NCBI GenBank assembly: GCA_963921935.1
Contig: OY998176.1
Location: 168,326,445 to 168,390,444, forward strand
DNA: 64,000 nucleotides
Direction: 5' to 3'
DNA from: Galeruca laticollis
Lineage: Eukaryota; Arthropoda; Insecta; Coleoptera; Chrysomelidae
Shown piece by piece: positions 10,828-22,820 of this stretch (the stretch's first letter is position 1; each line of letters opens with the position of its first letter). A program made the translations under genes and the position numbers. The notes beneath the pieces were generated by a model. The model did no database searches. It saw only the letters and a program-made list of their open reading frames with translations, and had not been told where the DNA came from.

Positions 10828-11329
10828 TGTTACGAAACATCACACTGGTATAGTCCTTAAATCCGACTCTGCCTAAGCCAGGTATTAAAGTTAAAATTAT
10901 GGCGGACGCGCAGAGTTTTCTGAGAATTGTTTACGATTTCGACTATCTCATCTAGACATTATTTTTGTGACCAGTTTTATCTAGAAAATGCCAGAAAGCC
11001 AATTGTTTTGGTGTAAGCCGCAATCTAGAATTATCTAGTGAAATGGCACTAATATATAAGGGACCGACCAAGGAGAGTCAGTTTAGTTGATAAAGTAATC
11101 TCGAGAAATAAACAAAGAATCGCCGGAATAGCGAACAGTAAAGTGTTGATATAAATTAATAATTAAGTTTGTGTGCATATAAATTAAATTTAAGTGATTA
11201 GCTAAGTATATATAAATTAAGTGTTAGTGAGTAGTTTAGTGTTGAATAAATCAGTAAGTAGCCATATCGTGTGTTTAAAATGTATCACACCCGTTTACTG
11301 TTTAACTAAATAAGAAAAACAACAATACA
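10828..11329 (+). mobile_element. gypsy-like 3' LTR
   Basis: It starts tgttacgaaacatcac right after a polypurine tract. A TATA-like atatataag at 11052-11060 is followed by ggaccgaccaaggagagtcagtt, a typical insect gypsy LTR promoter arrangement. The 3' border is uncertain (I use an ACA near 11329) because the next element starts at 11387. Without its partner LTR I cannot confirm its length. Confidence 0.55.
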
Positions 11330-11386
11330 ACAATAATTTAAAAATATACGTAATCGGACTCAATCAGATAAACGTTGAGATAGAGA

Positions 11387-13107
11387 AATCCAGTCAAGAG
11401 AATCGAAATTTTGCATTTTTGTTATTATGTAGTTTCAAAGATACAATAACAATGGAAATATTTTATTGTCTGCACCCTTCGGCAAGGGTTAAAAAGAAAT
11501 TTTAAGAGTTTTTCGCAATTATTAAAAAACGGTAGAAGTTAGACAAAAAAGTTCTCACCAAAAAGTGTACGGATTAAAATTTTACATAATAAAGGATTTT
11601 TTTCTACTTTCAAAATTAAATAAGTTAAGGAAGTTTTAAGTTTAATGGATAGAAGTTAATTTTAAAAAGTCGTTTTTTAAATTTTTGTTTGAAATATTTT
11701 TACGTCTTTTATCAAGAACAACACAAGATAACGGTTTTTAGAAAAAAAATCCTGTGTGTATGTCATCGTCGTCGTCGTCGTTGTCGTTGGCCACTTTTCG
11801 TTGCATGTCTTGTTAGCACGATACAGCTTCCGGAGTGCAACAAATCACCAATTTTATGATTGAATAGTGTTAAGAACAACTCACAGATGAACTCCATTGA
11901 TTTTCAGCTCACCAGAGCCAGTACAACGGGTGCTATGGTACGACAATATTGTCATTTTTTGGGAAATTTCAGTCAGTTAGCACGATAGAGCCTCCGGAGT
12001 GCAAAAAGTCACTAATTTTATTATTGAATAATATTCGGAACATCTCACAGATGAACCCTATTGATTTTCAGCTCACTAGATCCCGTACAATGGGTGCATT
12101 GTACTTTAAGTACGACATTTTTGTTATTTTTGGATAAATTTCTGTTCATTAGCACGATACAGCCTCTGGAGTATATACAAGTAAACAATTTTATGATTGG
12201 ATATCATTCAGAGCGTCTCAAAAATGAAATCTATTGATACTCAGCACACTAAAGCCAGTACAACGAGTGCTATGGTACTTGAAGTACCTAATTTTTTGAA
12301 GAATTTTCAGTTTGTTAGCACGATACAGCCTCCAGAGTGTACACAAGTGACAAATTCTAAGATTTAATATTGTTCAAGGGGTCTTATAGATGAATCATAT
12401 TGATTTTCCTGACACCAGAGCTGGTACTATGGTAACTGAAGAGCCACATTTTGGGTCCTTTTTGGAGAATTTTCGGGTTGTTAGCATGAAACAACCTCCG
12501 AAGTGTATAATGGTGGCTAATCTTATAATTGGATATATTTCAAGTTGTCTCACATATGTACCCTATTGATTTTCAGCTGTCCGTGTATAATATTGTCTTA
12601 TCTATGGAAACACTAACGGAATTTTTTTGGATCGATAAATCATCTGCCGGTCGAAGATTAGCGGAACGCTTGCAGCGCGCATCTATATTTTGGTAGCGGA
12701 AATTGCCATAAAAATCGTGGGGCGGTCGAATTTGACCCCGCCATGGTACTTAAGGCTTAATCAAATGAATATCTCCTCGACTAACTACTTATAAATATCA
12801 ATATGTTGGGTACATTTTTAAATTCATCACATTAAGCTAAAACTTCCCTAACTCATTTTATTTTAGAGTGAGGAAAAAAGTCGGGAGACCATTTTTATGT
12901 ACACTTTCAAGTTCTACAATTTTTTATGTCTAACTTCCACCGTTTTCGGTAATTGCGAAAAAAGCGTTATTAAAATGTTCTCAACCCTTGTTGCGGATTT
13001 CATATATTGAAACTTTACACATTGTTATTGCATCTTTGAAACTACATTATATCAAAAATGAAAGGTTGTGTAAAAAATTTTCATTTCAGACCTTCCTTGA
13101 CTGGATT
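11387..13107. mobile_element. Inverted-repeat element with internal tandem array (family TA, element C)
   Basis: The ends are a 12-bp perfect inverted repeat, aatccagtcaag (11387-11398) and cttgactggatt (13096-13107). Homology continues inward for roughly 200 bp: the left atgtagtttcaaagatacaa matches the complement of the right ttgcatctttgaaactacat, and both arms share an accgtttt/aaaacggt plus tcgcaattat motif. Inside are a second-tier terminal segment (11690-11750, gaacaacac and cggtttttagaaaa), a tcgtcgtcg run, then the ~170-bp array. There is no transposase, so it is a non-autonomous DNA element. No clear TSD. Confidence 0.75.
11812..12580 (+). repeat. Tandem array 2 (about five ~165-173-bp monomers)
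   Basis: Monomers start at gttagcacgatacagcctcc-type sequences near 11812, 11976, 12145, 12314 and 12477. Each contains tattgattttcagctcac and agtacaacgggtgctatgg. Divergence between monomers is modest (indels and point changes), so the array is old enough to have diverged. It is preceded by ggccacttttcgttgcatgt, the inner-flank motif shared by all arrays of this family. Confidence 0.85.
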
Positions 13108-13374
13108 AATAGTGCAAATACACTGTCCAAAATAAGTATACGTCTCAATAATTTTATCAATTATTAATAATTGAATACTTTTTTGAGGATACGAATAATA
13201 TTAAAATATTTTACGTATCACTTACATGATGACGAAACGATTACCAATTCAAAAGACTACAAGAACTACAACGGAGTAAGCAATAATCATGTTAATTTAG
13301 AAATGCCTGCTTTGAAATTGTGACGAAATTTGACAGTCCATCATAAATTGGTAAGTTTGACTCTAGTTTCGCAA
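13108..13374. other. No recognisable gene
   Basis: AT-rich spacer; no motif seen. Confidence 0.35.
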
Positions 13375-15100
13375 AATGAAACATTTAAAAGATGAAGAAG
13401 TCATTCGTGTTGTTGTTTCAATCCAATAAGGTAACGCCTTATTCGACATGTGGCAATAAATTCTAGCGTAGGTTTCCGTCCTCCATGGAGTTTGGAATCG
13501 ATATGTAGAAACCGAAGGATATAAGAAAACGCATTGGACAGGGCTGTAAAAGGATAACAAACTGAATTGAGGACAGGTTTTTAATACAGACAGATGGAAA
13601 CAGACTAACAGAAGTCAATTTGAGATCAAGACTCATGCGAAAACCTGTTTTAGCTCGTAATAATATGAGGTGGTGTTTAAATTTCACTCGTAAATATGTC
13701 GTTTGAAAACTTCATTAGTGGAGACTAATATTTTTCAAGTATACAGTGCGAGGAATGTTGTTGAGTCACATGGAAGATTAACATAAGTGACAATGTGTTA
13801 GGGAGAAACATTTATAATAACTGGATCACCTGACATCTTTAACAGGATATCATAACGTGCGAATGAAGTATTATAACATGCGAAAGAACTATCAGATTCT
13901 AGTTTTTGTGTGGTATCTAAGCTACGCTAAGACTTCAGAATGTTTCCTTGCCTCGCTCTTGAACACTAATAACGTTTCATACATTTTTCCGTTGATTATG
14001 ATGCGATTACTGTTTTAGCATACAATTAAATGAGGATAGAAATTTGGTGGTTTCAATAAGGAATAATTTATGGACACTAGGACTATTGAAATGTAGATTG
14101 AAAATGAAGAGTGAGGTCAAATAAAAATAGATAAATGACAGTTTTATAGGAAATAGTTTCATCAGGAGCCAATGAATTACAGGTGGTCTTTAAACTAGAG
14201 ACAAACTGAGAAATTCAAATATCGAGTCACTTATTCGATTGTTTCCGAATGAATAATCATGTTTGTAAATCTTAAAATGAGTAATCTGCAGACACACCAA
14301 AAAGTGCAAGTTGTCAATTGATATTACCAAGGTAATTAGTATCGAGAAATGATAGAAAATTTATTTATTGTTAGCATTCGGAAATACCCAACCAATTACC
14401 AAGAAATGGGTGAGAACGGATATCCAACATTTTGAGGAACAAATCTCCTACTCCTACAAAACCTGGAGTACGTGCATCAAATCGTCAAATCCAATCCCTA
14501 AAAGAAGAAAGCGATACTTTATTCTGAGGATGGAAAATAATCCTCTTCAGTCGTCCATTCATTTACTCAAGGATTTTAATGTTGATCCGAAAGCGGTTCC
14601 GACTGTATTAAAAAATGTCAAGAATCTTATAACCGTTTGTGCTATTTTTTAGCCCAAAACGGCGGCTTATTCGAACATTTTATTCAAATTCATTCAAGCA
14701 TAATTTAGGGTATTTTATATTTTATTATCATTATAATTTATTTTATTTATAAATTATATTCTTATTAGAACTCGATTTTACTTTTTTAATTTGTACTGTG
14801 TTATTAATTTGGTGGTGGATCTGTGATGGTTTGGGCTGGAATTGATCTTGATAAGAAGAGATTGAATAGTTCTAGGAAGAATAAATGTTCAATGGTATAT
14901 TGATCTCGTTCTGAGAGACAAAGTTACACCAGCAGGATATGATATAGGTTCAAATTTTGTTTCGGCACGCGGGAGTTCTGATCTAAACCCCATTGAATAT
15001 CGTTAGTATTTGTTAGATAGACGTGTTCGAAAGCACACAGATCCACATCAGACAATTAGGCAATTAGATGAAAACAGATAATATACCTGAACCAGATATC
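13375..15100 (+). pseudogene. Tc1-like transposase relic, interrupted
   Basis: The N-terminal part (13375-13790) reads, with frame changes, as the paired-like DNA-binding region (MKHLKDEEVIRVVVSIQ, VWNRYVETEGYKKTHWTG, then RKPVLARNNMRWCLNFTRKYV) and ETNIFQVYSARN near 13720, probably around the first catalytic Asp. Homology resumes near 14815 with GSVMVWAGIDLDKKRL and near 14970 with SSDLNPIEYR, the DE-end signature, followed by RRVRKHTDPHQTIRQLDE. About 1 kb between these blocks does not belong to the family. Many stops are present. Superfamily Tc1/mariner is clear; the clade is not. Confidence 0.75.
14470..14652 (+). other. Unrecognised open stretch inside the Tc1 relic
   Basis: Part of a 94-codon frame that opens with a TTG at 14368. 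The last part from an internal ATG (MENNPLQSS to VKNLITVCAIF) is open to a stop at 14650-14652. It lies in the segment separating the two halves of the Tc1 relic. I do not recognise it and it may be chance. Confidence 0.2.
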
Positions 15101-15421
15101 CTTAGCCTCGTACGTAGAACGTCATGTTACATGTGATACGTTATTACAAACCTAATTTTCAATCATAACTTTACGTTACAGAGATGGGATGGTTGCGTTT
15201 TCCACACTAATTCATGTAATTTCTTCCAGCGGGTATGGTTATCCCTAAAGCGATAAGGAAAATTCGTACAGATTTTGCTAATTTAATTGAACATAATAAA
15301 TATCTCAAGCGTTAAAATATTTTCATATTGTTAAAATTGATAATTTTATTAAGGTGTTCCTCTAATTATGTTGAGCAGTGTATAATGAATAATTCCAAAA
15401 TATCAGAAAACACAAAGAATA

Positions 15422-15571
15422 ATGCTTATTGATAAACCGGAATTCTACTCTCAAAAAGTTGTAATTGGGTATGTAGATACCGGTTTCACAGAAGCGGAAC
15501 TTGTTGACATTATGAAGCCAAAATACGGTAATTATTCCGAATGTGAAACATATTTTTTACAAAGTTCATGA
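15422..15571 (+). CDS. Unrecognised 49-residue ORF
   Basis: An ATG-started frame (MLIDKPEFYSQKVV, GYVDTGFTEAELVDIMKPKY, then SECETYFLQSS) with balanced, protein-like composition. An overlapping frame continues to 15749 but enters the piggyBac end. It may be a fragment of a larger host or transposon gene. No family recognised. Confidence 0.25.
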   Translation: MLIDKPEFYSQKVVIGYVDTGFTEAELVDIMKPKYGNYSECETYFLQSS

Positions 15572-15646
15572 CGCTCTCCCACGCCTTAGTAGTTATTGTG
15601 GAGATCAGGACGAGGTAGACGTTTGCAAAATAATTACTGGATCTAA

Positions 15647-18131
15647 CCCTAGAATACTTACCATACTAAATCACCTTTTAATACTAACCATCGTAAAATT
15701 TACGACGATAAAAAGAAAGAACTCTAAAGAAAATGTTCCTAAGTTTTAATAAATTCGTAAAAATTTTGTAACATAGAACAGGGTATTACCGCACTAAATC
15801 TAATAAAGAAAGGATATATTTTATATATTTTGACTGCATGACACACAAAGAAGGGCGCGATGTTCCCCGCAAAAAGAGGCTGATGGCAGTGTTGGCAATG
15901 GTGGGTTGTCATACGGCGTTTTTTGGCTGAACAAAATTGACACATTGCTCGTTTCTTTACATTTTCTATTGGTGTTTCCTGTCCTAGCTCCAGATTTAAA
16001 ATATTCTCTATCAACAGCCTTACTGGACGGTTTAAAGTTGGCCATTTTACGCGCTGCTTCAACCACTGTTTCGTGAGCTGTTCTGAGAGAATAGTCATAA
16101 ACTCGTTTCATGAAACAATTTTACATCCCTTTCTTCTTTGATTATGATTATCAATTATCCAGTCGTTTATGCAGGAAATATTGATCATACCATAAAAAAG
16201 GCAGAGCGGCCATCTTCTTGTTTTTCGTGAAGTACTTCTGCTCCCATACATTTGATCAAACGTATCGACGCCGTATTTAATTTTGTTATAAAACTTAACT
16301 AAATCTGGTTTTCCTGATGTCATGTTTTGTATCTCCGAACTATCATGCATAGTAGATAGTAAAATAACTACTTTTGACACCTTAGTTTTATAGGATACCA
16401 TTGTTGTATCGTTATCAAAGCAATGTAGTGAGCTTCCAATAGGTCGATTTTTACTATCCAACATTTGTGGCGATATCTCTTTTTTGTTGCTTCGTAGAGT
16501 GCCTACCAGGGTCAAGTTATATGGAGGCTTTAATAATTCCTTAGCCAGTAGTATACTCGTGAACCAATTATCCATGGTCACGTTTCTGTTGCTTCCATAA
16601 ATTGCTTGGGTTGATTTTTTTACGTAATATTGTCCTAATGGTGGTCCATCGGTTTTGGTTCCCTTTTCCAAATATACTTCAGCATCGAACATATACTTTG
16701 TGCCAACATCACACATCATAACAATTTTCAAGCCATACTTTGGTTTATTGGGTATGTACATCCTAAAGGGACATCTACCCCTGAAAGCTAAGAGATGCTC
16801 GTCTATTGTAACGTATGACCCTGGTTTATATGATCTTCGACAGTTGCTTATTAGTTGGTCCCATATTTCTCGAATTGGTGCTTATGGATCGTTTATTTTT
16901 CTTTCAGGTCTAGTTTCCTTGTTGCCAAAACGTAAGCAGTCGACTAGAAACTCGAATCTTTCGCGACTCATAGTAGCTTTGTATATGGACCCGGGAATTT
17001 TGTCATCAAACATCTCCTTTGTATACAAATGATAATCTTTTTGACAACCAGCAAATATCAATAGTCCAAGTAAAGCATGAAGTTCCTCCAAATTGACTTG
17101 TGAGGTAGTCAATTTTTGGGTAGTGTATTTCTGCGAACGGATTGAAATTTTGTGATTTGTGTACTCCACTATTTTTTCTAGGATACTTGGATCTAGCAGA
17201 CAAAGAAAAACATCCAGAGGGGTTTCTGCCGCTTACGCATCATTTGTAGGACCTTGTATGATATGCAAAATATTACGCGATGGTATTTTAGTTACCGCCT
17301 TTGACAACGAGGACCACATATGACCATTTTCTCCCTTAAGACTTACAGGTAGCTAGCATTCCTTGACTTTAAGATTTTTGGAAACTGTAGTATTATTCTC
17401 TTCATCGGTAAATGGAGACTCTTGCATAATATCATCGCTTTCAGTAAGACCTACAGGCAGCTAGTATTCCGCTCTGTTTAGATTTGTAGGAACTGTTTTA
17501 TTGTTCTCGTCATCTATAACTGAACACTCTTGCACTTCGCTTTCAGTAATATTTGTTCCAACGTTATACTGATCCCCGCTCTTTAGGAATTTGTTTTTCC
17601 CCTTTTCGTCATGTTTGATTTTTTTTTTCATTTTTGCTAGTTGCTGGTTTATCATAATCAGAATCGGAGTCACTTGAAGGGCTATATTCTGACCCCGATG
17701 GAACAAATACTTCAACGTCGTCATCCAATTTGGAGCCGCTATCCGATTCGCAGACATTTTCATCACTTTCACCAGGAAAAAGATCTTGTAAACACTTCTC
17801 CATTCCAAATTCCAATTCTTGTGGGTTTAGTGGGCTTAGCATATCTAATTTCTTTTTATCCATATTTATTTACTTTAAAAAAATATGAAAAATCGATCCC
17901 GATGCCGAATGTTTCATAATAACGTTAATACTCTCCTTCGTAACAAATACGATACTACCGCTGAAATACCTCACTTCCTTGGCACTTTGCACCATACTAA
18001 ATACGTGGCAGGTCGAACTCTAGTCTACTAAGGAATAGACGGCGCTCAACTTTTATAGATGCTTCGCGACGATAAACACGTGGTCAAACTAGATGCCTGT
18101 CGTAAAATTTACGATGGTAAGTGTTCTAGGG
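15647..18131 (-). mobile_element. piggyBac element, copy 1
   Basis: Inverted ends ccctagaatacttaccat (from 15647) and the matching atggtaagtgttctaggg (to 18131) bracket 2485 bp. A subterminal palindrome cgtaaaatttacg occurs near both ends (about 15691 and 18101). The flanking tetramers are CTAA and CTGA rather than an identical TTAA pair, which fits an old copy with mutated target sites. It contains one transposase relic on the minus strand. Confidence 0.85.
15821..17863 (-). pseudogene. piggyBac transposase relic (copy 1)
   Basis: It starts at an ATG (17863). An acidic N-terminus rich in Ser and Asp (17863-17609) is followed after a frame change by the DDE_Tnp_1_7 core. The core runs from 17169 to 16108 in one frame with a single in-frame stop near 16880. 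Recognisable are IDEHLLAFRGRCPFRMYIPN (first Asp), CDVGTKY, NVTMDNWFTS (second Asp), KIKYGVDTFDQM, and RKTRRWPLCLFYGMINIS. The C-terminal cysteine-rich cross-brace is present but split between two frames: CQFC and CQHC in one (15739-16098), CGEH and LCVSC in the other (ending 15821). Catalytic Asp residues are visible, so decay is mainly by stop and frameshift. Confidence 0.88.
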
Positions 18132-18827
18132 CTGAAGGTTTTCAAACAAACTTCCAAAATTTTCTGACCAAAAATTAGTTGGAAAGTTATTCATCTGTGT
18201 AAGAAAATGCAAGTATAGGTACACACAATGTACTAGTTCCCGAAAAATGAAAGAGAGATATTCAGTTATCAAGCTTTCAAATAATAATCATATAATTCAT
18301 TAAGACATAAGTATACAATAGAATACAATATGACAGGTAACGGAAGTTGCCGACTGACGGAAGTACACCCTCACAAAAACCTCTGACCAAAGTGTCTACG
18401 GCATGAAAATAAAACTATGAAAAGTTCGCTACATATACAGTATTTTTTTTTAATACAAAATGTCAATGTTGAAATGCCCGAAAAAATAGGAAGGCGTTCA
18501 CCGATCACGATGGAATTGTGTCAGTTGATTTGGGGTGCTGAGATGTGGATACAATAAGGGTACATTCTTAATCAGTTCGCTGGCCAAGAGGCACTTTGGG
18601 ACGCAAGCTGAGCAAATCTATTTCAGTGTGATCGTTCACAACGCAATTTGGAGTCAAAGTTGAAGTCGTCGAAATTTCTTGCAAGCTGCAAACTTTCACT
18701 TCGACTTGCACTTCGTGCCGGCTATATATCTCACATCTGTCTGATAGTTTCACATTTTCATCGAATCGTGTGTTTTTTGTTTGTTTTTCTTGATTCTTCT
18801 GTGCGACTGATTGATTGAAAAAATAAA
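18132..18827. other. No gene; possible 5' flank of the Harbinger fragment
   Basis: No motif recognised. A minus-strand frame (18568-18753) is open but shows no family resemblance. Confidence 0.35.
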
Positions 18828-19165
18828 ATGGAGGAGGAGGACATTACTTCTACTTTACTTGCAACAATGCTAATTTCGTTTTTAAAAAATGGCAATTTTA
18901 ATTGCAGTTTGGTACTGGTCAAGGACAAAGGAACCCTCCAAGGCTCAAAAGATGGTGGGTGTGTCCAATGTTAATGGCACGAAAGAAATTCGGGTTTTAT
19001 GAAAAGCTTTTGCAAGAAGCACGTTTAAGTGATCCTTATACATTATTTAATTTCACAAGGATGTCAGCATCTAGCTTTGATGAATTTCTAAGTATAGAAG
19101 GTCCACATATTAAGAAGAGATCCAACAGAGAACCTATAAATCCAGGGTGCAAGTATGGGAAATAG
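18828..19165 (+). pseudogene. PIF/Harbinger transposase N-terminal fragment
   Basis: The ATG at 18828 gives MEEEDITSTLLATMLIS. The main block from about 18905 reads RWWVCPMLMARKKFGFYEKL, LQEARLSDPYTLFNFTRMS, FDEFLSIEGPHIKKRSNREP, which is the characteristic N-terminal region of Harbinger transposases (and of HARBI1). The two parts are separated by a gt...ag stretch too short to be a normal intron. The protein stops at 19165 just before array 3. The DDE nuclease domain is absent, so it is a truncated fragment, apparently cut by array insertion. Confidence 0.82.
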
Positions 19166-19194
19166 ATAAATAATAAGTTGTACACACTCTAGAG

Positions 19195-20165
19195 CTACAT
19201 TTTAAAATAAACGGTTTAAAGATTATAACTAACTTTTCCGCATCTGTGAGATGCCCTGAATAATATTCTATCATAGAATTATCACTTGTATACACTTCGG
19301 GGGATATATCGTGTTAACGAACCGAAATTTCTCCAAAAGTAACCAAAAATGCAGTTTATCTGGATTTATAGGACCCGCTGTACTCGCTATAGTCAGCTGA
19401 AATTCAATAGGGTACATCTGTGAGAAACCTTGAAAAATTTCCAGTCATAAAATTGGCCACTTGTATACACTCCGGACGCTGTATCGTACTAACCCAAAAT
19501 TTCTCCAAAAAGGACAAAAAATTTGGAACTTCAGGTACCATAGCACCCGTTGTACTAGCTCTGGTGAGCTAAAATTCAATAAGGTTAATCTATAAGACGC
19601 CGTGAACGCTGGAGGCTGTATCGTACTAACAAACTGACAATTCTCCAAAAATGACAAAAATTTGGTACCTCAAGTACCATAGCACTCGTTGTACTGGCTT
19701 TAGTGAGCTGAATCTCAATAGAGTTTATCTTTGATACGCCCTGAATAATATCCAATCATAAGCTTGGTAACTTATATATACTCCGGAGGCTGTATCGTGC
19801 TAACAAATCGAAATGTCTCCAAAAATGACAAAAATGTCGTACTTAAAGTACTATAGCACCTGTTTTACTGGCTGTGGGGAGCTGAATATCGCTAGGGTTC
19901 ATCAGTGAGATGTTTTGAATAATATTCAATTATAAAATTAGTGACTTTTTGCACTGCGGGGGCCGTTTCATCCTAACAAACTAGAATTTCTCGAAAATAT
20001 TACAAAAATGTCGTACTTCAAGTACCATAGTACCCGTTGTACTGGCTATTGTGAGCTGATAATCAATAGGGTTCATTTGTGAGATGTCCTTGACAATATT
20101 CAATCATAAAATTGTTGATTCGTTGCACTCCGGTGGCTGTATCGTGCTAACAAGACATGTAACGG
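19195..20165 (-). repeat. Tandem array 3 (about six monomers, inverted orientation)
   Basis: Monomers are the reverse complement of arrays 1, 2 and 4: the complements of cgatacagcctccgg and agtacaacgggtgctatgg recur about every 160-175 bp. The outer edge (19195-19240) carries the complement of aatctttaaaaccgttta. The inner edge (20150-20200) carries acatgtaacggaaagtggcc and a gacgacgac run. It is arranged head-to-head with array 4, separated by the left end of element D. Confidence 0.85.
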
Positions 20166-20231
20166 AAAGTGGCCGACGACAACGACGACGACGAGGACAT
20201 TCACACAGGATTTTACTTTTCCGCCCAACCT

Positions 20232-21274
20232 ATCTTATATGCGAGAAAAGTATTGGTCTACCCCAAAAACAATTGGAATTTTGAAAATTTTTCATGAGTT
20301 ATTTTCACGTTTTCCATCAATAACAATACGAAAAAACGGTTTTTAGAAAAAAAATCCTGTATGTATGTCGTCGTTGTCGTCGGCCACTTTTCGTTACATG
20401 TCTTGTTAGTAGGATACAGCCTCCGCAGTGCAACAAGTCAGCAATTTTATGATCAAATATTGTTACCGACATGTCACAGATGAACCATATTGATTTTCAG
20501 CTCCCCAGAGCCAGTAAAACGGGTGCTATGGTACTTGAAGAACGACTTTTTTGTAATTTTTTGAGAAATTTTAGTTAGTTAGCACGATACAGCCTCTGGA
20601 GCTCAACAAGTCACAAAGTTGATTATTGAATATCATTCAGGACATCACACATATGAACCCTATTGATATTCATTTCACCAGAGCCAGTACAACAGGCGCT
20701 ATAGTACTTTAAGTACGATATTTTTGTCACTTTTGGGGAAATATCAGTTTGTTAGTATGATACAGCCTCCGGAGTATGTACAAGTGACCAATTTTATTAT
20801 TGGATATTATTCAAAGCGTCTCAAAGATGAACTCTATTGATATTCAGCTCACTAACGCCAGTACAACGGGTGCTATGGTACTTGAAGTACCGAATTTTGC
20901 CGTTTTTGGAGAATTTTGAGATTGTTAGCACAATCCAGCCTCCAGAGTGTGTAAAAGTGACCAATTTTACGATTGATCAAGATATCTCACATATGTACCC
21001 TACTGATTTTCAGCTGACTAGAACGAGTACAGCGGGTCCTATAAATCCAGATATACTACATTTTTGGAGAAATTTCGGATTGTTAGCGCGATACATCCCC
21101 CGAAGTGATAATTTTATGATAGAATATTGTTCAGGGCCACAGATGCGAAAAAGTTAGTTTTAATCTTTAAAACCGTTTATTTTTTCTAAAAACCATTTTT
21201 TCGTGTTGTTCTTAAAAACGTAAAAATTTCAACTTTTTTGTGGGTAAACTAATACTTTTCTCGCATAAAGATAT
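20232..21274. mobile_element. Inverted-repeat element with internal tandem array (family TA, element D)
   Basis: Inverted ends of roughly 110 bp. The left end (from about 20232) has tatgcgagaaaagtattgg and then tcacg...cggtttttagaaaa. The right end (to about 21274) has their complements (ccatttttt, aacttttttgtgggtaaac, atacttttctcgcata). Array 4 fills the middle. It is compact, about 1.04 kb, with no coding capacity. At its right edge it abuts the jockey-like relic. It shares the array and second-tier termini with element C but has different outermost sequence. Confidence 0.72.
20405..21165 (+). repeat. Tandem array 4 (five monomers, 173-bp period)
   Basis: gttag plus a cgatacagcctcc-type motif occurs at 20405, 20578, 20751, 20924 and 21082, giving periods of 173, 173, 173 and 158. 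Each unit contains tattgattttcagctcac-like and agccagtacaacgggtgct-like blocks. It ends with the outer motif tttaatctttaaaaccgttt. Confidence 0.88.
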
Positions 21275-22820
21275 GTACATCTCTAAAAATTTTAAGGTCA
21301 CCTGCATACAGTGAACAGTCAGTATGAGTAATCATTGATGGCAAATCGTTAATAAATATTATAAACAACAGAAGTCCTAGAACCCTGTGGTACCCCTGAG
21401 TTAGCATGAAACTTGCCAGAAGTGCTTCCATCATGTTTTAAGACAAAATACCTATCTTGTAGGTAATTTTTCATCAATTCCAGTAATTTATCAGATACCC
21501 CATGATTTACAAGTTTTTGCAAAAGAATCTCATGATTCACTTGATCAAAGGTCTTACGAAAATCAAGCTGACATTTATTTTCAAGGGTATAGAAACTTTA
21601 TTACTGAAGGTAAATAAATTTGTATTAATAGATTTATTCGCAACAAATCCTTGTTGGTTTGGTTTAGTATATGATTGCACATATTGATTTAGCTTGGAGT
21701 AAATCATATGCTCAAACAATTTGGATGGTGCACACATTATGGAGATACCTCTGTAATTCTCAATGTCCATTTTATTACCAGACTTAAATAGTGGAGCAGT
21801 AACTGCAGTTTTCCAAGGAGTTGGAAATACACTGCACTGAAGAGATAAATTAAAAATTTAAATGAGAGGTACCTTTAGTCATTCACTACATGTCTTTACA
21901 ATATAAGGAGGTATCCCATCCACCCCTGCTGCTTTTTTAGGCTTCAGCTTTTGAGCGTCAATAAAGTCCGCCTCTTCAATGAATAATACCGTAAAAATAT
22001 CGTTACAGAAATGAGGATGATTACCATTACTAAAATTTAGGTTGTATGAAGCCACTTCTGAACTATGTATTGTTGAAAAAAAATCGGCAAAAACTTCTGC
22101 CGTTTTGTTATTAGTTACATGTTCACCTTTGTAAACAAAATTTTCTAAATTCGAGCTACTGATTTTTTTTTCTTCGTGTAGTTCCAAAATTCATTAACTC
22201 CCGTTATAATGTTTTCTTATATTCTTTTAATATAGTTTTTCTCCTCTTTCATTATTAATTGTTTCATCTGTCTTCTCATTTCTATAAATTTTTCCCCGTA
22301 ATAAATGGAAATAAACTTTCACTTTCTATATTTTTCCTTTTCATTCAATAACTTTTTAATTTCCTGTGTAAACCACACCGGATATTTTCTCGTATAATTA
22401 GTATGATCAGGGTGAACTTTAACAATTCTAATAATCCTATTCAGATCTGCTACCGAACACTTAATATTCATTGCATCATTTGTTAGCTTTAGTAATTTAC
22501 TTATTAAATTTTCATCTGTTTCTTCTTTAATACCTATTATTCTGAGAGTATTCATTCGCAGCTTCTGATTAAATTCGTCCAAAGTATCATTTATTAATGA
22601 TATATGTTTTCTATTATTATTGAGTTGTTCTTATAACTTGCTAATTTTTGTATCAATATTATTTAACGTTATCTCAACACTCGCAAATTGATTGCACAAA
22701 GTTCCTAGCTTAGTTTCAATACCACTTCGAGAAAACCTTAGTAACCACAGCTTCCGGAGTGGATTCATCAACTAAACTCGATTGGCTCGATTGACTACTA
22801 CTACGTGCTGATCTACTCAT
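21275..22820 (-). pseudogene. jockey-type non-LTR retrotransposon, internally deleted and 3'-truncated
   Basis: On the minus strand ORF1 starts at 22820 (MSRSARSSSQSSQSSLVDES). It continues in broken frames to LRMNTLRIIGIKEETDENL and VADLNRIIRI. The frame then passes directly into HTNYTRKYPVWFTQEIKKLL, which normally lies between endonuclease and RT, so the end of ORF1 and the endonuclease are missing. Further on: LKPKKAAGVDGIPPYIVK (start of RT), NYRGISIMCAPSKLFEH, and LYAGDLKIFR (motif C, YAGD instead of YADD). The RT end is cut by the edge of element D. It is non-functional. Confidence 0.83.

Noticed and set aside
20405..21165. CRISPR or operator array
   Set aside because: The whole monomer repeats, with no spacer/repeat alternation; it is a tandem array inside a transposon.
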